Shown here one piece after another: positions 22,599 to 33,739 of a stretch of 64,000 nucleotides of DNA. The stretch lies in assembly GCA_009760855.2 (NCBI GenBank), contig WPIO01000003.1, positions 5,956,501 to 6,020,500 of the forward strand, in the 5' to 3' direction. Both the position numbers and the translations under genes were made by a program. The number at the start of each line of letters is the position of its first letter. Position 1 is the stretch's first letter. Origin of the DNA: Cristatella mucedo. Lineage: Eukaryota > Bryozoa > Phylactolaemata > Cristatellidae. Under the pieces are notes generated by a model. It made no database searches and was not told the origin of the DNA. It was given only the letters and a program-made list of their open reading frames with translations.

Positions 22599-22777
22599 AA
22601 AAAAATTCTAGCTGATTAAGCAGCCTCTTTTTGTATAGCGACAGAAGAGTCTTTACGGCTATCATCACCGCTCGCAGTGGCGATAAAGGATTGCCCACCG
22701 CAGGAATCGGACCAACGACCTCGGGACCGGGGTCGTGAAAGCAACCGCCTTACCTAGTGCGTGCCATCACGGCTCAG
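22599..22777 (-). mobile_element. tRNA-derived SINE (SINE-A)
   Basis: Full-length antisense copy. The body includes GCCTCTTTTTGTATAGCGAC near the left end and the head GCCATCACGGCTCA at the right end. Its B box has drifted (GGTCCGATTCC on the element strand). It matches the copy at 30.8 kb along its whole length. Confidence 0.85.
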
Positions 22778-23137
22778 AAGAGCAGCAACTCCTAGGAGAT
22801 AGATGTAAAGGAGCTATTCTAGGCGGCGAGCCTCAGGTGCTCTGGTTTGAGGTGGTTTTTTAGGTTATGAGAAGGTAGCAATTGAAAAACTTGCAGCAGC
22901 GAGTCTTTAGGTGTGTGACAGCTTATGGCTGCAAAAAATATGGCTACGCATGTCTGTTTCAGAAGAAATGTACGCGACGATTTCTAGCGACACACGTCCA
23001 TTGGCGGACTTCGGAATGGTCTTCGTAAGTATCGCTGAATTAGCGATGTCTCGCCGGGTCCCCACTGGTTTACCTTGACAGTTGAGACAAATGCCAATCA
23101 GTTTACTCGGCCAAAGTAAGTGAGCTCGGCTAGAACT

Positions 23138-23241
23138 CTCCAGGAGGTTGCCGACGTCCATATCTTTGTTCAAGAGGTACCACCACCAGTGTTGAATATT
23201 AAAAAAAAGAAGCTTGAATACATTTCCGTCAGCGGAAGTCA
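23138..23241 (-). CDS. Possible exon 2 of CTHRC1-like member A (degraded)
   Basis: A good acceptor (CTTTTTTCTAAG) precedes a frame in phase 1, as in exon 2 of members B and C. The frame encodes TSADGNVFKLLFFNIQ then HWWWYLLNKDMDVGNLLE. Spacing matches exon 2 of B, where QC...PVFNTQYY is followed by NNGADPDSQLM. The Cys of the QC pair is missing here (NV instead), and the position expected for the phase-0 donor reads GAG|AGTTCT, with no GT. So it is either a dying exon, or one with another donor, or a chance resemblance. The frame stays open down to 22907. Confidence 0.35.
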
Positions 23242-24225
23242 CTTAGAAAAAAGTGGCACAGTTAATGTATCTTACGAGTTACATATCGGTGCATGCATCA
23301 ATAACTGCTTTATTCATCGGCTAAGCCAGCTAGGTGATAACGCAGTCGAACTCTGAATGTCAATAAATCTTGCAATAGGAAGCCAGTTCTAAACAATCAA
23401 CTACCTCTTCGTCGGATGCACTTATGTGAAATATTTTCAGGAAGCGAACAGATAAGCGCGCGGAATATTTATTCGAAAAAACGCTTCGAGGAAATAAATT
23501 ATTAATAAGGCTCATCAAAGTAGAACTGAGCGACAGCTGTGTAGATGCACATGCATGAAATATGGAAGTCTAGTGGACCACTTTCATTGACAAGTAAGCA
23601 AAGCTGCGGAGAAAGAAAGCAAGGACGGCCACCTCAAATGGTGAGCTGCAAAAATAGGCTATCCATGATTGGTGGTCACTCGGAATGCTTCCTCGAGTTT
23701 CTTCTAACCTCTGAACGCAAAAAGCGTTGCCCTTAAATTTAGTCTCCTGCCACCTCGTTTGCACAGACATGCGATGCTCGATAAAACTGGTCTCCTTACC
23801 ATTATGCAGCATTTGTCGGTTAATTAAAAGGCCGCGACACACATCCCTAGGCATTACATTACTTTAAAACTGACCAGATTATCTCGCAAAATATATTTCA
23901 TCATTTATCTCGCTAAGTGTCAATTCTTTAACAGACTTGAGGTGGATTTTATCAAACTCTTAGCTGTTACACATGTTACGGCAGCATAATGACTTTGTCT
24001 CAGTAGCGTATTATAAAAATTCGACTTTAGAAGTAACCAACCGTATTTCCTAAGCCTATTAATTTAAATTGATGCCCATTAACAAGAAAATAGTCCTGCT
24101 GTCAGTTTACTGTTATGTTACATCTATAGCACAGACAACGCAAGAATAATTCAGACGCTCACATTCATACGTTTTCTGAGTCATCACTGAAAAAAATAAA
24201 CCAAGTGAGTAACATATCTAAGCAA
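23242..24225. other. No recognised gene
   Basis: Intergenic or intronic sequence. A pair of overlapping open frames at 23545-23854 has no recognisable domain. Confidence 0.35.
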
Positions 24226-24398
24226 AACTAGCTGATTTAACAGCTTCTTTTGTATAGCAACAGAAGACCCTTTACGGCTATCGCCGCCGCTTGCAGTGGC
24301 TATAAACGATAGCTCGTTGCAGGATTCCAACTGATGACTTCGGTCACGAAGTCGTGAAAAACCACCTCCTAATGTAGTGTGCCTTCGTAGCTCACGAG
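24226..24398 (-). mobile_element. tRNA-derived SINE (SINE-A), diverged
   Basis: Antisense copy with the body string TTTTGTATAGCAACAGAAGA at the left and a degraded tRNA-like head near 24340-24398. Its box sequences are more changed than in the other copies. Confidence 0.8.
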
Positions 24399-24477
24399 TC
24401 TACACATGAAAATAACGTAAGCTATATAAGGCAGTCGCCAGACATGGTTTGATTGATTTTCCTGGTCAAGACTCGCT

Positions 24478-24617
24478 TAGGAGCTGGTTTGGTATTGCGG
24501 TTAAGGTGCTCGCCTCGACCAAGGTCTGGCTGAGGTCGTGGGCTCGAGACCCGAGGCATATGTGAAGCACCTGAATAAAGATTAAGTTTCTTCGGGCCCA
24601 ATACAAATGAATTATAT
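24478..24617 (+). mobile_element. tRNA-like SINE (SINE-B)
   Basis: A tRNA-like head with an A-box-like TATTGCGGTTAAGG and B box GGGCTCGAGACCC near 24540-24552. It is followed by GAGGCATATGTGAAGCACCTGAA and a short body ending near ATGAATTATATAT. A second, antisense copy lies at 43.8 kb with the same order of strings. The head differs from SINE-A, so it is a separate family. Confidence 0.65.
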
Positions 24618-24619
24618 AT

Positions 24620-26494
24620 TTGCTTAATGTGACCCTGATTTCTATTATTACTAGATTGTAGGTATATATTACTCACCTCAAGGCGTTTTTTTGCAAAATA
24701 TCCAAGGAGTAAAACTTGATTATTGATGAATTATGAGTCTTTGTATGGCGCCCGTTTTTACCAGGTAGTATCACCTAGTGCTTTTCTTTTTTTACCGAAA
24801 GAGAGAAGTTTATCTCTACCCAGGCGCTTGCTTTTCGTATTCCAGTAAGGCCCTTTCAAGGATCACTTGCGCAAGCAGCACCTTAAATCCTTGGCTGAAT
24901 ATTTGCAAGGGTTGCTAAATTATACGGTAAATGTCTGATAGCCCAAAACCTCATTTTTCCTAATATGCTCACTTTTTCATGCGCCCTTTTTGCTCGTTTG
25001 CGCATTCTTAGAGGGTCTTCAATTCTTCTATTGAGATATTTCTTTAATCTCACTTCTTCACTAATTAGTGCATTAAAATAAAATCATAGCTTGGGCAGGC
25101 ATTTAAAAGGTGAGTACTTACGATAGTTTAATGCGAGCTAGTCTTGTAGCTAAGTGACACGTAAAATCCATGGATAAGTTGGGTGTCTTTTTTGAAAGAC
25201 ACGGAGCCTATGAAACACAATCGATAGGGAATGCAGCAATCGTTTATCCATAACTTACTCGTGTGCCTGTGGCTGTATGTGAAGGCTAGCTGTTTTAAAA
25301 GCTACATCTCAATTGAGGCTGAAAAGCTCAGATAGCTATCAATCCTACCGAAAGCCCGTGGATTTTTAAAATTGCCAAAGCAGGACGTAAACCCACGAAC
25401 AGAGCGAGAAGGGTGAGCACAAAGGGGAAATCAAAGAAAAGGGTCAAAATATAATTTTCTTTTTCCTTACTTTTAGTAGGAATATATGTTACAAATGCAA
25501 TCCCGATTTTTGAAGATTGAATAAATTCAGGAAAGATTCAAACAATTAAGAACCTACGCCATGTTCTAACCTCTAATTAACCGGAATTGACATAATGTGT
25601 TTGTTATCATGCGTTGCAACAAAATTTTTAGTAGAGTTACATGTACCTCACCCAAACACATAGACAATAGCAAGTCTGTATTTTCAAAAGTTCTTTTAAA
25701 AATAAGAATGAATAATCAATTCATTGTTGCATGTGAATCGTTGGGGGAATGCTCGTAAGTGAAGCAACAAGTTTGAACATCCTACCGCTTGAAAGACGCT
25801 AGCCGCGTAGTGGCTTGGCTTTCTAAATTACGGCTGTTATGTGCAAAACATATTTTCACGAATAATTTAGCTGCCAGACAAGTAAGGACGTCGAAACTGT
25901 AAGGCTATTTCGATTGTATTTCAACCCGAAAGTGATATTACTCATCCGACAAATGTGCGGTAGTCGTTTGTATCTACTTAGCCTAGGGAAGCCGCCGAAT
26001 GCGGTGGTTGCCATGGAGAGTCGAACTATGAACCGGATAAATCCCGTCAAGCTTACGTGCGTTTGAGTTCCTCTCGGCTCTCGGTGTCATATCGGAATAC
26101 ATGTGAATCGAGACTTCGTCCGTTAGCGTGAGCTAAGCTCGCTATGTCTTGTCCAAGTTGTTGTGTTCCGCATTACGCGTATGGTGCCTCGAGTGCAGGC
26201 AATGATGCAGCTAGTGTTAATGCGGCAGGTGGAGTGAACAGCGTAGGGAAATTGAGCGGGAATTGAGCGGGCCGCAGGTAGTCAGGCGGGCTCGCAAAAT
26301 GTCGCGTTTACCCTTAGCGGTAGGTGGCACGCCCACCCCTAAAAGCCAATTCGCCCAAGGAAATTTAGAAAGTTCTGTGTGAATTAATTGTATAGCTTGG
26401 AAGGAATAGAGTCGTCGGTTAGGGCTTAAGCACATTGTCCGAGATGCAATTTGCACGTTTTTTTCTTAGAGAAACTCAAGTAAAGGGTATGGTT
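24620..26494. other. No recognised gene
   Basis: About 1.9 kb without recognisable domains. The part at 26040-26470 has many CpG dinucleotides and borders the 5' truncation point of a LINE-A copy. Confidence 0.35.
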
Positions 26495-28236
26495 TCCTGC
26501 TCCTACGTTGCATTGATCTGCTGCTGCCATGCATAACCAACATCATTAATATGTCATTAGCCTCAGGTCAGGTCCCAGCACCTTTCAAAAAAGCTGTAGT
26601 CAGGCCACTTCTCAAGAAAGCTACACTAGACCAAGAGAACTTAAGCAACTACCGCCCAGTCTCCCTTCTACCATTCCTATCAAAGACACTGGAACGGGTC
26701 GTGGCAGACCAGCTGAACTCGTATATCGAAACCTCACACCTTGCTAGTAAGTTCCAGTCTGGCTTTAGAGCTAATCACTCCACAGAGTCAGCATTGCTAA
26801 GGGTATACAACGACCTACTTAGGAATGCAGACATGGGTAAAGTGTCTCTGCTTGTTGTGCTTGATCTTTCGGCAGCTTATGACACCATCGATCACAAAGT
26901 ACTTCTAGAGCCCCTCTCATCTGGTCTGGGCATCACTGGCACTGCTCTGCAGTGATTCAGGTCCTATCTTAGTGGGAGACTCCAGAGTATTGACGTGAAT
27001 AGACAAAGATCATCGGAAGTACCTCTAAAATATGGAGTACCTCAGGGCTCTGTGCTAGGTCCGGTTCTTTTCACGGTTTATACTCTCCCTCTCGCAGATG
27101 TGAGTGTCAAGCACAATCTAGGCTTTCACTACTATGCGGATGACACTCAGCTGTACCTATGCTTTGATACCTCCCAGCCTTCGAGCACCTCAAATTCTCT
27201 CAACTCACTTGCTGCATGCATTGATGACATCCCCACATGGATGGCAGCAAATTTTCTAAAATTAAACGATGATAAAACTAATTTACTAGTTTTGGGCAAA
27301 CCCAGTGTGATTCAGAGATTGGAAAGGCTGACTTTCAAAATTGGCTCTGCCAGCATATCTCCAGTTGAATCAGCTCGAAATCTAGGTGTCATATTCCAAA
27401 GCGACCTCTCGTTAGACGACCACATCAGCTCCACAGTCAAATCTGCCTATTTTCAGCTTCATAACATTGTTAAAATTAGGGCTTGTTTAGATAAGGATAC
27501 CACATCTAAGTTGGTGTATACATTCGTGACATCCCATCTCGACTTCTGCAACTCACTGCTTAGTGGCCAACCAGCATGTGCGATCAGGCGATTGCAGCTG
27601 GTGCAAAACTCTGCAGCTAGGCTTGTCTGTTGTGAGCGTCGCAGTTGCCATATTACTCCACTTCTCGCCGACCTGCACTGGCTGCCAGTGAGGCAACGGA
27701 TTGACTTCAAGGTTTTGTCGCTCACTTTTAGTTCCCTTCATTCTATGGCTCCAGCCTATCTGTCAGATATACTACCCCACCAGGCCAAGCATCGTACCAC
27801 CTGCTTTTCGGAATCCAACAGTCTGGAAATATCTAGTACAAACCTTAAATCCTTTGGAGACCGTGCATTTAGCTCGAATGCTCCCAAAGCCTGGAACTCC
27901 CTCCCGACCTGTGTCAGAACATCCCCTGACCTGACCACATTTAAAAGAACTGAAAAACACATCTATTTAGGACAGCATTTAGTGGGTCCCTGTGTATCGT
28001 CCTTGATATGCTTATGTGTGCTGACACTGTGCATGCTGCCACAAACCACATTTGCATGCTGACCCCGTGCATGTCACCCCTAACCATATTATTCATTTTG
28101 TTTGTTTTTTAAGCATGATTTTACTTACTATTCAATTGCATATCACTTTGCGGCAAATGTAAAGCGCCTAGAAAGAGATTAAGCTCTCTGAGGGCACTTT
28201 ATCAAGTGCAATATTATTATATTATTATTATTATGG
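26495..28236 (+). mobile_element. LINE-A retrotransposon, best-preserved copy
   Basis: This copy gives the clearest view of the family. One frame runs from about 26551 to 28062 and covers the reverse transcriptase: [72 protein letters not shown], then YADD at 27133-27144, [15 protein letters not shown] and [19 protein letters not shown]. Only one stop interrupts it, TGA at 26953-26955, where other copies have TGG (Trp in LQWFRSYL). A one-base loss in an A run near 27945 changes the frame just before the usual TAFSGSL end. The 3' untranslated region ends in the family stem and an (ATT)n tail at 28212-28235. The endonuclease region is missing. The CR1/L2-like label rests on motif style. Confidence 0.92.
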
Positions 28237-28289
28237 TTGGAACGCTAGTTTTAGTGTCAGGAGCGTGACTGTCCTAATAAGTCAATGCT

Positions 28290-29640
28290 GTTTTATCCCG
28301 CACCCAGTATGGAGGACGTTGAAGAACTGAAAACTGAGTGTAACTATGCTAAAAGATCAAACAATGTGAAATTTGAGATAGACCCTGCAGCAGAGGAGTT
28401 TCGTTCGCGATGCACCTTGCACCCGCTGAATGTGCAAACGATATATGCTGGACGAAGCATTGGCTTAGGGAGAGCTGAATTTTGTAATTTTTTGCGGGTT
28501 ATTAGATTTACCTAAGTCCATCCCACCTTAAGCTTTCAAAAACTGTGTGGCAGATATTTGTTATGTAGTGAAACGAGTGGTGGAAAAGTCAATGGTGAAA
28601 GCTATTCATGAGGAAACGAAGCATGTGAAATCAACTGATACAGTTAGTATAGACCGCAGTTGGAGGACGCGTGGCTATCCATCCAGTCATGGGATCACTA
28701 CTGCTACTTCACTCACTAATGGGCGTGTGCTTGATGTAGAAGTTATGACCCGGCATTGAAGACGTTGTGATGGAGGTGCAGGAATGCACCAATGTCGAAT
28801 AAACGTACTTGGGAAAAGCGATGCCATGGAGATTTAAGGTGAGCTGCTTATGTGTACCAGCGATCTCTAGCAACCCGAGGTGCACGGTATGTAAACTACT
28901 TATTTGATGGAGATTCGAAAAGTTATATTAAAGTTAATTGTTATTTAAATGAAGATCTAGAAGTTAACAATTCAGAGTGTATAGGGCATGTGTCGAAAAG
29001 GCTTGGCAGGCGGTTGCTGGATCTTACAGCATCAAAGAAAAATGGGATGCCCAAATTTAAAGGTGTGGGAGGGTGCGTAAGGTAACTAAAGTGGTCATCG
29101 CTAAATTGCAGCAGAAGTTTGGAACAGCAATTAGAGAGAATCGGGGTAATCAAGAATGCTTGAAAAAAGGGTTGTGAAGAGCTTGTCATCAATACTTTAA
29201 CGACGATGATGCACCTGATCACAGTCACTGCCCCGATAGGGAGGATTCATGGTGTAAATACAAGCGAGCTTTAGCAAAAAACTAGCCCTTCAGAAACTCT
29301 GCACACTACTAATTCATCACGTGCAAATGAAACGCAAATGCCGTTAAAAAGCATATGATGAAGTGTGGATTGAAAATTTACTTAGCAAGTGCTTGCATAG
29401 CCTGACTCAAAATCAACAAGAGTCACTGCGTAATTTAGTATAGATGGAGTGTCCCAATACAAAGTACTCGGGCGTTGAGGCTCTATGTCTTGCGAAGTAT
29501 GGTACCTGCATTCACAAAAATGAGGGAAGGAATGGTCGTAGGAGAGTGCTGCAAAGATAAGGAGTTTTGAAATCGGGAGTGGGATGGATACCTATATGAA
29601 TGAGTACGCTAAGCCCAGCATCGGTAATGCTCTAGCTAAG
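28290..29640 (+). pseudogene. Mutator-like (MULE) transposase relic
   Basis: Successive frames on the plus strand give pieces of one protein. They are IYAGRSIGLGRAEFCNFLRV, then ADICYVVKRVVEKSMVKAI, the catalytic start VSIDRSWRTRGYPSSHGI with TNGRVLDVEVM, RGARYVNYLFDGDSKSYIKV and ECIGHVSKRLGRRLLDL. A C-terminal part follows, with LHSLTQNQQESLRNLV and NTKYSGVEALCLAKYG. The pattern IDxSWxxRG...DGDSK...EC..HVSKR is that of the Mutator-like transposase family common in invertebrate genomes. Its D, D and E are present, but the G after the first D is changed to R (IDRSW). At least four stops or frameshifts break it. It begins within about 55 bp of the LINE-A tail. Terminal inverted repeats were not found. 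Confidence 0.8.
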
Positions 29641-29699
29641 GCAAAATTCAGGGCGAAAATATATATGCAAGGGCAAACAGATTCAGCAAGAATAACGAT

Positions 29700-30753
29700 C
29701 GAGATGAAAATTGCCTATCAGGTGCAGGACCTTACTAGTAGTTGCTGCTCACTGCCCAGCTGATAGCAATCGAACTATGTTGACCATGTGCCTGTCTGCC
29801 ACCATGTACTTTCTTGGTCAGAGCTGAGAGACTGCCTTTATTAAAGACAGGGAAATGCCTTTTTTCACAGCATTTGTCTGTTCATTCTGCAGCTTGGGCT
29901 GCTATTACATGCCAGCTTGGTACCTAATTAATCATCGATTGTTTCCTGTTATGGTTGTATTTGCAATTGCCTAAACCTCTGGTTTGGGCTGTGGAGGCTG
30001 CAATGATGAATGCTGGCAGAGGGACGGCAAACCTCATTTTCATCATCAACGATGACAGCTTAAACTCTGAGCTCTTCTATAAAGAAATATTGACATTAAT
30101 TGCAACAATTTATGACGGCTATGGGCTTATTGACATACAGGTGTGTGCTGCCAGCTGGTTGACCTATAAGCTGGCAACTTTGACTGTGCTCCCTAAGCAG
30201 TTAGGCTTTGAGCCTTTGAGATGCTACAGATTTGCCATCTATGGTCACATCAACCTGAAATTCGGAGTATATGCTGCTGTCAACTTTTTTCAGCCATGCT
30301 CTTCTAAAATTGATTGTATGCAAACGAGCACAGCGGCACAGTCCTTCAAAGTCAAGTGTTCGACCCTTTCCAGATTAATGCGATTTTTTAAACGTCACAA
30401 AATGATTTTATTTACTTTTTGAAAAAATTCCAGGCTAAACAGAAGTGTTATGCATATTTTAAGATGCTTAAAATTATTTTACAGTGCACTGGAATGAATA
30501 TGTTTAAATATAACATAGGGATACACCGAAGCAAAAATTTGACCTTGACTTTTACAGGTAATCAGAAGGTCGACGTGGCACTATTGTTGCATTCCAAGAT
30601 ATATAATATTGCCTTTCTTGTTTGTGCACATTTTCATACTTGTCGGTCAATTATAATTTGAAAAATATCAATACATGTTTTTGAGGGACATAACTCCTAT
30701 AGTACTCCTATAGGGGTGAGGGCACAACTCCGACTTTACCAATAGTCCTTCCG
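29700..30753. other. Unrecognised region with a 155-codon open frame
   Basis: A plus-strand frame at 29955-30422 is open for 155 codons but has no domain, signal peptide or repeat I recognise, and its residues look like unselected AT-rich sequence near the end (RFFKRHKMILFTF). I do not call it a gene. Confidence 0.25.
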
Positions 30754-30946
30754 AAAAAAATAAAAAAATAAAAAAATCCTGGCTGATTAAGCAGCCTCTT
30801 TTTGTATAGCGACAGAAGAGCCTTTACGGCTATCACCACCGCTTACAGTGGCGATGAAGAATCGCCCACCACAGGAATCGAACCCACGATATTGGGGCCG
30901 AGGTCGTGAAAGCTCCAGCCTTACCTAGTGTGCCATCACGGTTCAC
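30754..30946 (-). mobile_element. tRNA-derived SINE (SINE-A), well preserved
   Basis: Read on the minus strand, the head has TGGCACACTAGGTAAGG (A box) and GGTTCGATTCC (B box). Then come CGCCACTGTAAGCGGTGG, GCCGTAAAGGCTCTTCTGTC and GCTATACAAAAAGAGGCTGC. An A/T-rich run at 30754-30778 forms the tail side. Confidence 0.88.
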
Positions 30947-30949
30947 CTA

Positions 30950-31644
30950 GGGTGCCTTTTAGAAACAGATAATTACACATTGACAAAATTTTTTTCCGCT
31001 TTATCTAGCTATATAACCCTGAGAAAACTAAGCTTGATGTACGGGGTTATGTTAGCAGCCGGTTCAAACCAAACTGAATGCATATTCCTAAACTGTACCA
31101 TTAAGGAGCAGCTGCTAGGGTGATGCAGACTTCTAGTTTGGAACTTTCAGTTTCTGAATGCCTATGTTTGTGCAAAATTTTTGGATTGGGTAACTTTTAC
31201 TGCTGCAAAATGCCGAACTATTTTAAGAAAATATTCTATCAAATGACTTTAATTAGCTTTAGTAATCCTTTGATAATTATTTCAGGCTGCTTGCAGCATA
31301 TGTCTTAAGGCACATATCTTTATTTCAGAAGTACAACTTCCGGAAATTCTTGTGTAGACTTGATCATTCTGTATTCAGCAAGCCCATAGTTGATTGTAAA
31401 TATTATATACTGTGGTCCTAAATCCAGAAAACTAGACGTACATCATGCAAAGTTGTTGTATCCTAGAGACCAGAGTGTAAAACCCCAGGAATTAAAAAAA
31501 TGATTGCAACAGCAAACTCATTTTGCCAAATAATCATAAGCACCGCTCAAGCAATGCTGAATAATCGCTTGCATTTTTTTAAATCCGAGATTATACCACA
31601 CTTCTCTGATGAATTAGCCTCCATTAGTAATAGTCATTCACTCG
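30950..31644. other. No recognised gene
   Basis: AT-rich sequence with nothing I can name. Confidence 0.35.
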
Positions 31645-31895
31645 GTGCCGAGTAAGGCTCTGCTGCTGACCACCAATACCTGACATTGCCATCTTATTCA
31701 TTAGTAATCACTTTTCGACGGCACTGCTTTCTGAACTGTGCTTCACAACTTCTCTTTTCTGCTCAAAATGAAGTCTGTTGGCTACAACCTGCCTACTAAA
31801 AGCCGCTTGTGCTCTGATTTTTGTGAAGACACCTTACATTGGCACAACACCCTCTAAGCCTTTGTGGCTTTGTGGAGGTATGGGGGAGACATGTT
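31645..31895 (+). mobile_element. LINE-B retrotransposon, 3' untranslated fragment
   Basis: Shares AAAATGAAGTCTGTTGGCT, a degraded GTACCGAAAGC region and GCCTTTGTGGCTTTGTGGAG with the LINE-B 3' ends at 12.8 and 17.5 kb. It is older than both. Its right end overlaps, on the opposite strand, the stop-proximal part of CTHRC1-like member B. Confidence 0.65.
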
Positions 31896-32086
31896 GTATT
31901 GCAATGCACTGTATAAAATACCACCTTGTGTCATCGTGCTCATCCGGACTTCATTGATGATCATCCTGAAAGTGCTGCTGCAGCATCCCGTGTAGGTGTC
32001 CGGTTGAGCAGTCGCATAGTAACAGGTTCCTACTCTCAGCTCCACTGTATAATTACCAGGATGGAGCCCATAGCAAAATCCTTCAA
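31854..32086 (-). CDS. CTHRC1-like member B, exon 4 (VGTC exon)
   Basis: After the acceptor TCTCCTTTCAG the exon starts in phase 1 and encodes VEGFCYGLHPGNYTVELRVG, TCYYATAQPDTYTGCCS and STFRMIINEVR. It then runs a further 25 or so residues to a stop at 31854. The match to human CTHRC1 (VEGLCEG...VGTC...VSRIIIEEL) is clear to INEVR. Other family members end soon after this point. The final residues, about PPYLHKATKA, are read from the antisense of the LINE-B remnant, so the native end has been replaced, or the true end is an unrecognised donor. A possible donor AAG|GTGGTA lies at about 31921-31926. Confidence 0.78.
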
Positions 32087-32197
32087 CTGAAAGGAGATAA
32101 GGGAATGTAAAGCTATTGAATTGAATTCTAATGGACTGTCAAAAAAGAAATCATGACCGCTCTGCATAGTTGAAATAGTGAAGATACTTATACATAC

Positions 32198-32312
32198 GTG
32201 TCCTGGTCTTGTGATTATCCTGTAATGCGTAGCAAGAGTTACTGAACAGTCCAAGGACGAATTCTGCTTTAGGATTGCACTCGACACCATTGACCGAACC
32301 GACACCATATAC
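32198..32312 (-). CDS. CTHRC1-like member B, exon 3b (frame-broken)
   Basis: The acceptor is AATTTCAG at 32313 and the donor C|GTATGT at 32197. The 115-nt exon encodes NGVECNPKAEFVLGLFSNS then CYALQDNHKTRT, and ends in phase 1, as needed for exon 4. The frame that gives NGVEC does not continue from exon 3a. A 5-bp tandem duplication (ACCGAACCGA at 32293-32302) lies exactly between the acceptor and the NG codons. Without one unit, the spacing to the conserved Cys would equal that of relic D. As it stands, the exon reads out of frame (YMVSVRSMVSSAI). Member B may be a pseudogene, a polymorphic null allele, or an assembly error. Confidence 0.65.
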
Positions 32313-33739
32313 CTGAAATTTAAAAATTAAGGTCTGAATTTCGCCCGTAAATTAGCTAGAATGACATCGAATATATTTAAAGATCAGAGCCAAGCCTCCA
32401 TCACCAGTGAGCGTTTGTGGAATTTGTGCTCAGTGTGTCACAAGACCAATTGTTGCTAACCTACAATTGCTTCTATCAAGAGTTTAGATCTCATGGAACC
32501 TCCGAGTACTTTTGAAACCTTTCACAGCTGCTACTCAAAATCCTCATCACTTTAAAATGGTTTTAGTAACATCATAACGTCTAGAGCATCGTTAATTCTC
32601 TTAGGCTAATAAATAAACGTTACTCAGGCCAAAATCATGACATACAAGGGATGCAAGCCTATTTCCTACGAAAGTAAGGAGCACGTAGTGGAGAGTTCTA
32701 AGTAGACTAAGTCGATGGCTATCGCCAATGCTACGTCTAAGGTGTTAGTCGAGATGCACAAAATTAGACGGTTAGCCCATGTTGCCGTGTACAGATTTCA
32801 AGCCTTTACCAGCTACTGCTATACTATGTTTTGAATATATTTTATTTCTACTGTCATGCTAGTAGTAAATCATTGACCGCGATAATAAATTATTGTCAAC
32901 AAAGGGAACATCCTGCCTTCATTCCTGAATTTTCTCAAATGATTTCAGTCTTTTTAATAAGAACCGCAATCTACTCAATATAGAGGATTTCATTGTCCAC
33001 TTAGGTGACAACTCAGGTTAAGTGTATTGCAGAATTTAAATACTACAATATTTCCCATGCTCATTTGTAAAATTGTAAACACTTAATCAGATAAGAGGCA
33101 AGCACTTTGGTATAATCTTCTATCTCAAATCTTCCGTCTCGTCATCTGTCTTCACCCCTGAAGGTAAATCTGGTCATATGCTAATTTCTGCATCCCTGGC
33201 ATGCGTTTCTTATTCGAAATATTTAATAAATTCGGAATACAAAAAACTAATATTGGTAAATTTGATGTCAATATTGCCCACTGCAGACTTGTATCTTAAC
33301 CATTTTTCTTGCCCTTTATATAGATCTTTCGCCCTTATGTAACACTGAAACTCGATGCTAGCCAACGACTTTTTGAATAGTTTGCAACTAAGAATAACTA
33401 TAGACCATTTCCTGGCCGGGCGTTATTTGGTTTACAACTACCAGACAACTTAGAGCAAGGAACGAGGATAGTAGCCTATAGGATGGTGCCGAATTGTTGT
33501 GAGTTGCAGTCCACAGCTTGGCATGAGACGAATATTGTTGGCCATATGGATCCATTTTTACCAAGGCGTAGTTATTTTATTATCGAGAACTAGTAAGATC
33601 ACATTAATTTAATAGCTAAACTCTTCCTACAAGAAGCTAAAATAAAAAGCAAGTCAAAAGTACCTACCACTCGCTGCAAAGTAGCCACACACATTTAAAC
33701 CACCGACTAGGTAGAACTTATATTCTGTTTATCACTTAC
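32313..33739. other. Extra intron of CTHRC1-like member B
   Basis: About 1.4 kb between two halves of an exon that is continuous in members A, C and D. Nothing else is recognised in it. Confidence 0.5.

Noticed and set aside
22907-23137. Continuation of the 23.1 kb frame (LLWPSKLIGICLNC) as a CTHRC1 exon 3
   Set aside because: The spacing is seven residues short and the NG-x-EC core is absent. Exon 3 of member A is clearly at 20495-20687.
29955-30422. 155-codon open frame on the plus strand
   Set aside because: No domain, signal peptide, splice context or coding-like bias recognised. Long frames of this size can occur by chance in 64 kb.
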